A DNA stretch of 21,473 bases from JABCPE02 sp963518845 (GTDB lineage Bacteria; Bacteroidota; Bacteroidia; Flavobacteriales; Weeksellaceae), in the NCBI GenBank assembly GCA_963518845.1, contig CAUQKV010000024.1:1-21473 (forward strand), read 5' to 3'. Shown in pieces: positions 14,960-21,473 of the stretch. Both the position numbers and the translations under genes were made by a program. The notes under the pieces were generated by a model. That model was not told the origin of the DNA. It saw only the letters and a list, made by a program, of their open reading frames with translations, and made no database searches. The number at the start of each line of letters is the position of its first letter. Position 1 is the stretch's first letter.

Positions 14960-17029
14960 TTATTTTTTATGATTTTTGTAATGTTTCAGCCCGCATTCTA
15001 AGAATTTCTTGAAATCTTCTTTGTCCATATATCCAGAGACAGGCGTATTAATCACCTTATTATCAGGAGTTACCAGAACATAGTGCGGCTGGGAATTGTT
15101 CTCAAAATTTATCTGCTGAAACATACTCCATCTGTCGCCGATTGTTTTTATTTTCTTCATCTGCCCATTTCCCATGTCTATTTTCATCTGCTGGTCTTGT
15201 GGAAGTTCATCTTTATCATCTATATAAAGAGAAGCCAAAACCACCTCGTTCTGAAGAATCGGTAAAATATCTGGCTGTGACCAAACGAATTCCTCCATTT
15301 TTCGGCAGTTTTCGCAGCCGTGACCCGTGAAGTCTATCAGGATAGGTTTATTTTCTTTTTTTGCTAATTCTACCGCTTCGAAATAGTCATGAATAGGGTG
15401 TATTCCCAAAATCCCATCCTTTTCATTATGAAAATAGCTTACATTGAGCGGCGGCAAAATTCCGCTCAGCATAGAAAGTTTCGGTCTGTCGCTCGGTATC
15501 AATCCTTGAACTAAATACACCAAAAAGCCTATTCCAGCCGCACCAAATAATTTTCTCACAAGTGAAATTTTTGGTTTTTTATCATCGTGAGGGAATCTTA
15601 TCAATCCAAATAAATACAATACTAAACCAATGGTAAGGACTATCCAGATGGCGATGAACAATTCTCGCTTTAAAAATGCTGTTTTCGTCACCAAATCCGC
15701 TTTGGAAAGGAATTTCAGCGCCAAGCCCAGTTCTATGAAGCCCAGCACTACTTTCAGCGTATTCATCCAGCCTCCTGACTTCGGCAAAGACTGTAATGCC
15801 TGTGGAAACAGCGCCAACAATCCGAAAACAATCGCCCAAGCAAAACCAAAACCTGCCAAAGCAAAAGTCAGCAGCATAGGAACATTAGACGAACCTGTAA
15901 CTGCACTCCCTAGCAATGACCCTAGAATAGGCCCTGTACATGAGAATGAAACAATCACCAAGGTAAGCGCCATGAAGAATATTCCTACAATTCCTCCTGC
16001 CTCTTCCGCCTTTGAAGATTTATTGGCAATGGAACTCGGTAAAGCTATATCATAATATCCAAAAAAGCTTCCCGCAAAGAAAACAAACACGATAAAAAAT
16101 GCCAAGTTAAGCCATACGCTGGTAGATATTTCATTAAAAATATTTCCAGCAACGCCACTTATTAGGTGAAATGGCAAACTAAGCAAAGTAAAAATCAACA
16201 GAATGAAGAAACCATAGAGAACAGCATCTCTTCTGCCCTTCACTTTGTCTTTTGCTCCTTTGGTAAAGAAAGAAACCGTCAAAGGCACCATAGGGAAAAC
16301 GCATGGCGTAAGCAAAGCAATAATCCCTCCAATAAATCCTAAAAATAGATAAGTCCAATAACTCTCATCTGTATTCGCAGTCTGCTCTGTACCACACTGA
16401 ACAAGAGGATTTTTATAATTAAGCCCTTGTATTTTTAGGTTTTTCGTGTCTAACTTTTGGTTTTCAGCCAATGTCTGCGAAGCCTGTGTTTCATCTGTGG
16501 ATGTATCTTTCGGAGTTTCGGAATTTTCTTTCTTATCTAAAATTTCTTCGTCCTTTATGTCACTTCCCTCTATCTTTATTTGATGCTGAAGCTCAATGGT
16601 ATTCGGCGCAAGACAGACTCTGTCATCGCAGGTTTGGTAAGTGATTTCTGCTGAAACATTGGTAGATTTTTTAGCATCTTTTAGTTTGAATTTTTGTTTA
16701 AAAGACACTGTATTGGAATAATAGACTATTCTAGCACCAAATGCCTCCGAAAACTCATCTATTTTTTTTCCTACCTCGGTTACCTTTCCTATGGGTTCTA
16801 TATTTTTCCCTAAGAGTCTCATCTCTGTGGGAATACCGCTGTCCTCAGGAATATCTTTAGAATAAATATGCCACCCGTTTTCTAGTTTTCCTATGAGGAT
16901 GGCTTCGTATTCATTTTCGCCTAATTTATTGACTTCTAGTTTAAATTTTACTGGGTCTTTTATCTGAGCATAAACTCCTGTAATGATAACACTAAAAAGA
17001 ACAAGTAAAAGCTTTTTTATGTTTTGCAT
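14960..17029 (-). CDS. dsbD: Thiol:disulfide interchange protein DsbD
   Basis: A 689-residue inner-membrane protein that passes electrons from cytoplasmic thioredoxin to periplasmic proteins. After a signal peptide (about 1-21) comes the periplasmic DsbD-alpha-like domain with cysteines C134 and C139 (TCDDRVC). A Glu/Ser/Thr-rich linker at about 155-200 follows. The membrane domain (about 225-510) holds the electron-carrying pair C243 in LTPCVFPMVP and C364 in SFSCTGP. The C-terminal thioredoxin-like domain (about 545-689) has the C572-E-N-C575 active site. All three redox pairs are present. C212 is an additional cysteine in the linker. It follows the MsbA-like gene by 28 bases on the same strand and is probably co-transcribed with it. 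Confidence 0.93.
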   Translation of the reverse strand: MQNIKKLLLVLFSVIITGVYAQIKDPVKFKLEVNKLGENEYEAILIGKLENGWHIYSKDIPEDSGIPTEMRLLGKNIEPIGKVTEVGKKIDEFSEAFGARIVYYSNTVSFKQKFKLKDAKKSTNVSAEITYQTCDDRVCLAPNTIELQHQIKIEGSDIKDEEILDKKENSETPKDTSTDETQASQTLAENQKLDTKNLKIQGLNYKNPLVQCGTEQTANTDESYWTYLFLGFIGGIIALLTPCVFPMVPLTVSFFTKGAKDKVKGRRDAVLYGFFILLIFTLLSLPFHLISGVAGNIFNEISTSVWLNLAFFIVFVFFAGSFFGYYDIALPSSIANKSSKAEEAGGIVGIFFMALTLVIVSFSCTGPILGSLLGSAVTGSSNVPMLLTFALAGFGFAWAIVFGLLALFPQALQSLPKSGGWMNTLKVVLGFIELGLALKFLSKADLVTKTAFLKRELFIAIWIVLTIGLVLYLFGLIRFPHDDKKPKISLVRKLFGAAGIGFLVYLVQGLIPSDRPKLSMLSGILPPLNVSYFHNEKDGILGIHPIHDYFEAVELAKKENKPILIDFTGHGCENCRKMEEFVWSQPDILPILQNEVVLASLYIDDKDELPQDQQMKIDMGNGQMKKIKTIGDRWSMFQQINFENNSQPHYVLVTPDNKVINTPVSGYMDKEDFKKFLECGLKHYKNHKK

Positions 17030-17057
17030 TTTGTATTATTTCTTCTGTTAATATTTT

Positions 17058-18896
17058 TTATTCAAAATCTTGTAATTCCACGAGCTTTTTATAAGCTCCG
17101 TTTTTGTCTATAAGCTCTTTGTGAGTTCCCTGTTCTAGTATCATTCCTCGTTCCATCACTACTATCCAGTCTGCTTTTTGGATTGTAGAAAGACGGTGGG
17201 CGATAACCAGTGAGGTTCTGTTCTCCATCATTTTTTCTAATGCTTCCTGCACGAATCTCTCGCTCTCGGTATCCAGCGCTGAAGTTGCCTCATCCAGAAT
17301 CATAATTGGAGGATTTTTCAGCACGGCGCGGGCGATGGAAACTCTTTGTTTTTGTCCACCAGAGAGTTTATTCCCATCATCGCCTATATTGGTATCATAC
17401 CCATCAGAAAGATTGGTGATGAAATCATGGGCGTTGGCGATTTTTGCGGCTGCTTCTACTTCTTCTCTATCCGCATCTGGTTTACCCATGAGAATATTGT
17501 TATAAACGCTGTCATTGAACAATACAGACTCCTGAGTAACCATTCCTATCATTTGTCTATAATCCCTTACTTTCAGGTCTTTTATATTATTCCCATCTAT
17601 CAGGATTTCTCCCTCTGTGGCATCATAAAATCTAGCTAAAAGATTGGCAATCGTGGTTTTTCCACTTCCGCTTTGTCCCACCAAAGCAACTGTTTTGCCT
17701 CTTGGAATAGTTAAATTAAAGTTTTTCAGTATGGTTCTGTCTTCATTATAATAAAATCCTACATTTTTAAACTCTATGCTGTTTTCTAATGTCTGGATAG
17801 GAATAGGATTTTGTTTTTCATCTATCTTGATATCTGCATCCAGAATCTCTATCACACGCTCCAGCGCTGGCCCTCCTTTTTGTATGGTAGAAATGGAATT
17901 GGCTAAACTTTTAGCTGGAGGCAGGATTTGGAAAAACATTGCTAAAAATACCAAAAACTCCTCAGGCGAAAGACTTTGGTTTTCGATAATTTGTTTTCCT
18001 CCATACCATGTTATTATCAAGAAGGTAATAGAACCCAAAAACTCACTCATCGGAGAGGCAAGTTCTCTTTTTTTACCTACACCTACTGCAGCATTCAGCC
18101 ACTTATTGATAGAAGTCGTGAAACGATTATTCAGTAATTTATCCGCATTAAAAATTTTAATAACCTTCGCAGATTTCAGGGTTTCATCCACGATAGAAAA
18201 AATATTTCCCATTTCGGTTTGGGCTTCGTGGGCTTGTTTTTTTAGGCTTTTTCCTATCAGCGCTATCAGAGTTCCCATCACTGGCAAAACCAATAAAGTG
18301 AAAAATGTAAGCTCTGGACTTAGATAAAATAAAGTAATCAGCGTACTTATCAGCATAAAAGGTGAATTGACCAGCTCTACTAAACTGCCCAGAATACTTC
18401 CTTCCACATCTCCCACATCATTAGACATTCTAGACATCATATCTCCTTTTCTTTGCTCTGTAAAAAACGAAACAGGAAGTGTCAAAATCTTTTGATACAT
18501 AGAAGTACGAAGGTCTTTAGCAACACCTACACGATAATAAATAAGCATCAAAGAACCTATGTAACGAAAAATATTTCTCGCAAAAAATGCAAACGCCGTG
18601 ATGACACATAACCACGCCAAAACGGTCAAAGCTCCATGCTCTCTCTCATTCACCTCTACCAGATAGTAGGCATAGTCCTTCAAGTAGGAAAAATAATCTG
18701 ACATATTCCCGCTATATACAGGCTCTACGGCTGGTTTTTTGTTATTAATAGTTCCAAAAAGCATCCCTAAAACAGGAAGTATAGTACCCGCAGATGCTAT
18801 CTGGAAAACGGAATAAAGGATATTAAAAAATAAACTCCCGAAAATATATTTTTTATGAGGGTTGGCAAATGCCAAAATTCTTCTATAAGGATTCAT
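17058..18896 (-). CDS. MsbA-like ABC exporter (fused membrane and ATPase domains)
   Basis: A 612-residue half-transporter of the MsbA/lipid exporter type: six membrane helices in about 15-345 and a nucleotide-binding domain in about 373-612. Motifs: Walker A G407-Q-S-G-S-G-K413-T414, Q-loop Q455, signature L511-S-G-G-Q, Walker B ending D535-E536, and switch H567. MsbA flips lipid A core across the inner membrane, and this length and architecture fit. Multidrug exporters look alike, so the substrate is inferred, not seen. An insertion at about 50-85 between the first two helices is predicted to face the periplasm and is common in Bacteroidota members. It is the first gene of the pair with dsbD. 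Confidence 0.85.
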   Translation of the reverse strand: MNPYRRILAFANPHKKYIFGSLFFNILYSVFQIASAGTILPVLGMLFGTINNKKPAVEPVYSGNMSDYFSYLKDYAYYLVEVNEREHGALTVLAWLCVITAFAFFARNIFRYIGSLMLIYYRVGVAKDLRTSMYQKILTLPVSFFTEQRKGDMMSRMSNDVGDVEGSILGSLVELVNSPFMLISTLITLFYLSPELTFFTLLVLPVMGTLIALIGKSLKKQAHEAQTEMGNIFSIVDETLKSAKVIKIFNADKLLNNRFTTSINKWLNAAVGVGKKRELASPMSEFLGSITFLIITWYGGKQIIENQSLSPEEFLVFLAMFFQILPPAKSLANSISTIQKGGPALERVIEILDADIKIDEKQNPIPIQTLENSIEFKNVGFYYNEDRTILKNFNLTIPRGKTVALVGQSGSGKTTIANLLARFYDATEGEILIDGNNIKDLKVRDYRQMIGMVTQESVLFNDSVYNNILMGKPDADREEVEAAAKIANAHDFITNLSDGYDTNIGDDGNKLSGGQKQRVSIARAVLKNPPIMILDEATSALDTESERFVQEALEKMMENRTSLVIAHRLSTIQKADWIVVMERGMILEQGTHKELIDKNGAYKKLVELQDFE

Positions 18897-18917
18897 TAAA
18901 CATAAATTTCAACTGAC

Positions 18918-18945
18918 CAAATTACAATTTTTTTTCTTATACAAA
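18918..18945 (-). promoter_or_regulatory. Possible promoter of the msbA-like/dsbD operon
   Basis: Minus-strand TTTG, 17 bases, TAATTTG (one base short of TAnnTTTG), 21 bases upstream of the ATG. The TTTG is the end of the T tract of the DUF4293 terminator. Non-canonical, so low confidence. Confidence 0.35.
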
Positions 18946-18971
18946 AAAACCAGCCCAAAAGACTGGTTTTT
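18943..18971 (-). terminator. Intrinsic terminator of the DUF4293 gene
   Basis: A 9-bp stem AAAAACCAG (18945-18953) with CTGGTTTTT (18963-18971), 9-base loop. Read on the minus strand it is followed by seven T, and lies 24 bases after the DUF4293 stop. Confidence 0.8.
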
Positions 18972-18995
18972 CACTCAAAATAAATCGTTGTATAG

Positions 18996-19373
18996 CTATC
19001 GGAGTCTGTCTACAGATTTTACAAGCCTTTCATCTCTACGGATATTTTTATTTGCCATAAATAAAAACACAATAGAAATCAGCGGAAATACTGGCTCAAT
19101 ACCTTTCTCAGGAAAATCCATTCCTCCAGGTAAATTTAGTAACCAATAAACCAATAACCCTATCAACAAAGCGTTTATAACAATGCTGATATTATTCAGC
19201 AGTATTTGTCTTCCTCTATTTTTGTACATGAAAATACAGATAAATTCCACCACACCCAAAAATCCTACTCCTCCCAAAAATCCTGGAATTTCAACATCTT
19301 TTGATGTCAAAAAAAGTCCTCCAGTGGCAAGAACTGCGATGAGAATGAATATGGTCTGTATTCTTTGTAACAT
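18996..19373 (-). CDS. DUF4293 family membrane protein
   Basis: A 125-residue protein with about four hydrophobic segments, a Gly-rich turn (PGFLGGVGFLG) and a basic C-terminal tail (NIRRDERLVKSVDRLR). It matches the Bacteroidota DUF4293 family, whose function is unknown. The start at 19373 (MLQRIQTIF) is preferred over an in-frame ATG at 19430. MLQRIQ is the usual family N-terminus, and a well-spaced promoter (TTTG, 20 bases, TATTTTTG) lies at 19409-19378, which would leave the upstream ATG out of the transcript. That also predicts a leaderless mRNA. The gene stands divergent from rho, an arrangement I recall as common in flavobacteria. Confidence 0.85.
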   Translation of the reverse strand: MLQRIQTIFILIAVLATGGLFLTSKDVEIPGFLGGVGFLGVVEFICIFMYKNRGRQILLNNISIVINALLIGLLVYWLLNLPGGMDFPEKGIEPVFPLISIVFLFMANKNIRRDERLVKSVDRLR

Positions 19374-19377
19374 GGTG

Positions 19378-19409
19378 CAAAAATAAAATATTTTTTTGTA
19401 TTTATCAAA
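19378..19409 (-). promoter_or_regulatory. Promoter of the DUF4293 gene, predicted leaderless
   Basis: Minus-strand TTTG (19409-19406), 20 bases, TATTTTTG (19385-19378), an excellent match to the consensus. The predicted start at about 19374 is one base before the ATG at 19373. Confidence 0.65.
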
Positions 19410-19424
19410 AATAGTGTAGATTTG
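19395..19424 (+). promoter_or_regulatory. Promoter of rho
   Basis: TTTG (19395-19398), 18 bases, TAGATTTG (19417-19424), with predicted transcription start near 19428. It overlaps the divergent DUF4293 promoter over 19395-19409, so RNA polymerase binding at one should interfere with the other. The predicted 5' leader of rho is about 97 nt, much longer than the 18-25 nt predicted for other genes here. Confidence 0.6.
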
Positions 19425-19524
19425 CAGCATATTTTTCGATTAAAGGAGCAGTGGACTTCTATCATTTGTTCCTATTTACATCTTAATTTTACATTGATTT
19501 TAATTACATTTACTAAATATTTAT

Positions 19525-21177
19525 ATGTTTAACATTGAAAGCCTACAGTCAAAATCTACAACAGAATTGACTAAAATTTGTAAAGATTTAGGCATTAAAG
19601 TAGCAAGAAACAGCACAGAAAATGATAAGGTTTTCGCTATTCTTGACTTTCAAGCTGCAAATCCCAAAGTAGCAAAAGAATACTATAATGCAACCGAAGA
19701 GAAACCTGAGAACACCACTGAAAACCAAACTCCAGAGAAAAAAACTACTAAAAGAAAAAGAGTAGAAAAACCAGCAGAAGAAAATATTTCGGACAAAAAA
19801 GAAGAAACAGAATCAAAAACCGAAAAACCTGCCAAAGAGGAGAAAAAAACTACTCCAAAAGCCAAAAAATCTCCTAAAAATACAAAAGAAAAAGAAGCTA
19901 ATACTCCAGCTGCGGCAGTAGAGGAAAATATTTCGGAAGAGAAAACCAATGAAGGAGAAAAACCTCTAAAAAAGAAAAACAAACAAAAAGAAAACTCTAA
20001 ACAATCAGAAAAAAAAGAACCCGAAAACGAAGAGCAAAATCCTCCTAAAAAGGAATTTAATTTTGACAATATTGTAATCGTAGAAGGTGTTTTAGAGATT
20101 CTTCCTGATAACTATGGATTCCTCCGTTCTTCGGATTTCAATTATATTTCTTCCCCAGATGATGTATTTGTCTCCACCAATCAAATCAGAAACTATGGTC
20201 TAAAAACTGGTGATACCGTGAAAGGTATCGTCCGACTTCCAAAAGAAGGAGAAAAATATTTTTCGCTCCAAAAAGCATTAGAAGTAAATGGCAGAGACCT
20301 GCATTTCATCAAAGACAGAGTAGCTTTTGAATATCTTACTCCGCTATTCCCACAAGAGAAATTTAATTTAACTGGAAAAAATTCCACACTTTCTACCAGA
20401 ATAGTAGATCTATTCGCTCCAATAGGAAAAGGACAAAGAGCAATGATAGTAGCCCAGCCTAAAACAGGGAAAACTATGCTCCTGAAAGACATTGCTAATT
20501 CCATCTCGGCAAATCATCCAGAAGCCTATATGATGATTCTTCTGATAGACGAAAGACCAGAGGAAGTGACTGATATGCAGCGAAGTGTGAATGCAGAAGT
20601 AATAGCTTCTACCTTTGATGAAGCGGCAGAAAAACATGTAAAAGTAGCCAATTTGGTTCTGTCAAAAGCCCAAAGAATGGTAGAATGCGGACATGATGTG
20701 GTAATTTTACTAGATTCTATCACTCGTCTAGCAAGAGCCTATAACACGGTAACTCCTGCCTCTGGGAAAATCCTCTCTGGTGGAGTAGATGCCAATGCGC
20801 TACACAAACCAAAAAGATTTTTCGGAGCGGCTAGGAAAATAGAAGGCGGCGGTTCTTTGACTATCATCGCTACAGCTCTGATAGATACAGGTTCTAAAAT
20901 GGATGAGGTGATTTTTGAAGAATTCAAAGGAACAGGAAACATGGAACTCCTGCTGGATAGAAAAATCGCTAATAAAAGGGTTTTCCCTGCAGTGGATTTG
21001 GTGGCTTCCAGCACGAGAAGGGACGACCTGCTGCATGATGAAACCACTCAGCAGAGAATGTGGATTTTGAGAAAATATCTTTCTGATATGAATCCTGTAG
21101 AAGCTATGGAATTTGTAGAAAAACAAATGAAAGCAACTCTGAACAACGAAGAATTCCTAATGTCTATGAACAAATAA
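19525..21177 (+). CDS. rho: Transcription termination factor Rho, with long disordered insert
   Basis: A 550-residue hexameric RNA-dependent ATPase that ends transcription. An N-terminal helical Rho domain (about 1-52) is followed by a long Lys/Glu/Thr/Pro-rich, low-complexity insert (about 53-175). Then comes the OB-fold RNA-binding domain with Y197-G198-F199-L200-R201, and the RecA-like ATPase domain with Walker A A310-Q-P-K-T-G-K316-T317, Walker B ending at D397, and the Q/R-loop segment RFFGAARKIEGGGSLT. The insert makes it about 130 residues longer than E. coli Rho (419). Disordered inserts of this kind are known in Bacteroidota, and in Bacteroides one drives Rho condensation. A long leader upstream leaves room for autoregulation. 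Confidence 0.97.
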   Translation: MFNIESLQSKSTTELTKICKDLGIKVARNSTENDKVFAILDFQAANPKVAKEYYNATEEKPENTTENQTPEKKTTKRKRVEKPAEENISDKKEETESKTEKPAKEEKKTTPKAKKSPKNTKEKEANTPAAAVEENISEEKTNEGEKPLKKKNKQKENSKQSEKKEPENEEQNPPKKEFNFDNIVIVEGVLEILPDNYGFLRSSDFNYISSPDDVFVSTNQIRNYGLKTGDTVKGIVRLPKEGEKYFSLQKALEVNGRDLHFIKDRVAFEYLTPLFPQEKFNLTGKNSTLSTRIVDLFAPIGKGQRAMIVAQPKTGKTMLLKDIANSISANHPEAYMMILLIDERPEEVTDMQRSVNAEVIASTFDEAAEKHVKVANLVLSKAQRMVECGHDVVILLDSITRLARAYNTVTPASGKILSGGVDANALHKPKRFFGAARKIEGGGSLTIIATALIDTGSKMDEVIFEEFKGTGNMELLLDRKIANKRVFPAVDLVASSTRRDDLLHDETTQQRMWILRKYLSDMNPVEAMEFVEKQMKATLNNEEFLMSMNK

Positions 21178-21204
21178 AAAAACCTCGGAAATTCCGAGGT
21201 TTTT
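21178..21204. terminator. Bidirectional terminator between rho and the tannase-like gene
   Basis: An 11-bp stem AAAAACCTCGG (21178-21188) with CCGAGGTTTTT (21194-21204), five-base loop. It starts directly after the rho stop, with T or A runs on each side for either strand. Confidence 0.85.
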
Positions 21205-21218
21205 CGTTTTTAGGAGTT

Positions 21219-21473
21219 TTATTTTGTTGAGATTTTATCTATCCATTCGAAAAGTTCTTCCAAATCATAGTCGCCTCTGTGTACTATGTCCCAAGGCATA
21301 GCAAAATCTACAGCTTTTTTATGATTTCTAAGAGTAGTCGCTAGAATTGTAGAAATCGCAAGGGAAGTATCCGCATCTTTGGCGCCGTGTCTTATTCTCC
21401 AGTTTTGGGTGGAGGTGTTTTTAATGAAATTCATCGGATTCATCATTTTTACGATATCCACATCTGCCATTTC
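21219..21473 (-). CDS. C-terminal part of an alpha/beta hydrolase, subtype B tannase-like (partial)
   Basis: The last 84 residues of a gene whose N-terminal part is beyond the window: the frame stays open to the final base, and the Met at 21470 is most likely internal. The sequence reads MMNPMNFI, then WRIRHGAKDADTSLAI, then VDFAMPWDIVHRGDYDLEELFEWID. It resembles the end of subtype B tannase and related esterases as I remember them, in which the Asp of KDADTS and the His of HRGDYD are the acid and base of the catalytic triad. Tannases split galloyl esters, but the family includes other esterases, so the substrate is not assigned. It converges with rho at a shared terminator. Confidence 0.7.
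   Translation of the reverse strand, partial: EMADVDIVKMMNPMNFIKNTSTQNWRIRHGAKDADTSLAISTILATTLRNHKKAVDFAMPWDIVHRGDYDLEELFEWIDKISTK

Noticed and set aside
19406..19413. A second minus-strand TATTTTTG as another promoter for DUF4293
   Set aside because: Its TTTG is better explained as the -33 box of the promoter ending at 19378; as a -7 box it would have no well-placed -33 element that I can see.
19374..19430. Longer DUF4293 start at 19430
   Set aside because: The extension reads over a strong promoter and lacks family similarity; MLQRIQ at 19373 is the normal start.
19683..20069. A 128-codon Ser/Phe-rich open frame opposite the Rho insert
   Set aside because: Low-complexity mirror of the Lys/Glu-rich insert; such antisense frames arise from lack of stops in repetitive coding sequence.
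21219..21470. Treating the last gene as a complete 83-codon protein
   Set aside because: The frame is open to the window edge and the residues match only the C-terminal end of a much larger hydrolase.

Overview
The window is an AT-rich chromosomal segment from a member of the Bacteroidota, most likely a flavobacterium of the Chryseobacterium/Weeksellaceae type. I infer this from a type IX secretion lipoprotein (PorW/SprE), a Rho factor with a long Lys/Glu-rich insert, a DUF4293 gene divergent from rho, and repeated use of the Bacteroidota promoter form (TTTG, about 17-22 nt, TAnnTTTG). The genus is not proven. There is no rRNA, tRNA, CRISPR array or transposase, and no gene-free stretch longer than 300 bases.

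Layout. (1) 76-4442, plus strand: a tightly packed run of a DUF2520 dehydrogenase-like protein, a KdsC-type HAD phosphatase, Maf nucleotide pyrophosphatase and PorW/SprE, closed by a strong hairpin shared with the next, convergent operon. (2) 7227-4519, minus strand: LysE-type exporter, LD-carboxypeptidase (murein recycling), YraN nuclease-like protein and TsaB (tRNA t6A synthesis). (3) 7324-12162, plus strand: five tandem paralogous lipoprotein genes of unknown function, each with its own promoter and hairpin terminator. This is the accessory and most interesting part. (4) 14348-12201 and 14904-14476, minus strand: RNase R and ribose-5-phosphate isomerase B, each apparently with its own promoter. 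(5) 18896-14960, minus strand: an MsbA-like ABC exporter followed by DsbD. (6) 19373-18996, minus strand: the membrane protein DUF4293, divergent from rho (19525-21177, plus) through overlapping promoters. (7) 21473-21219, minus strand: the C-terminal end of a subtype-B-tannase-like alpha/beta hydrolase that runs off the window.

Most of the genes are conserved housekeeping genes for the envelope (KdsC-like, MsbA, LdcA, DsbD, PorW), RNA (RNase R, TsaB, Rho) and metabolism (RpiB, Maf). The lipoprotein array stands apart. Its units are about 970-990 bp, nearly identical in signal peptide, promoter and terminator, but mosaic in the C-terminal third. Gene 3 looks like a gene 2/gene 4 chimera, gene 5 has a gene-4-like N-terminal segment on a gene-1/2-like body, and one terminator core is exactly inverted. 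This is what recombination and replication slippage in a family of exported lipoproteins would leave behind. Two genes elsewhere (DUF2520 and DUF4293) have a promoter so close to the ATG that their mRNAs are predicted to be leaderless.
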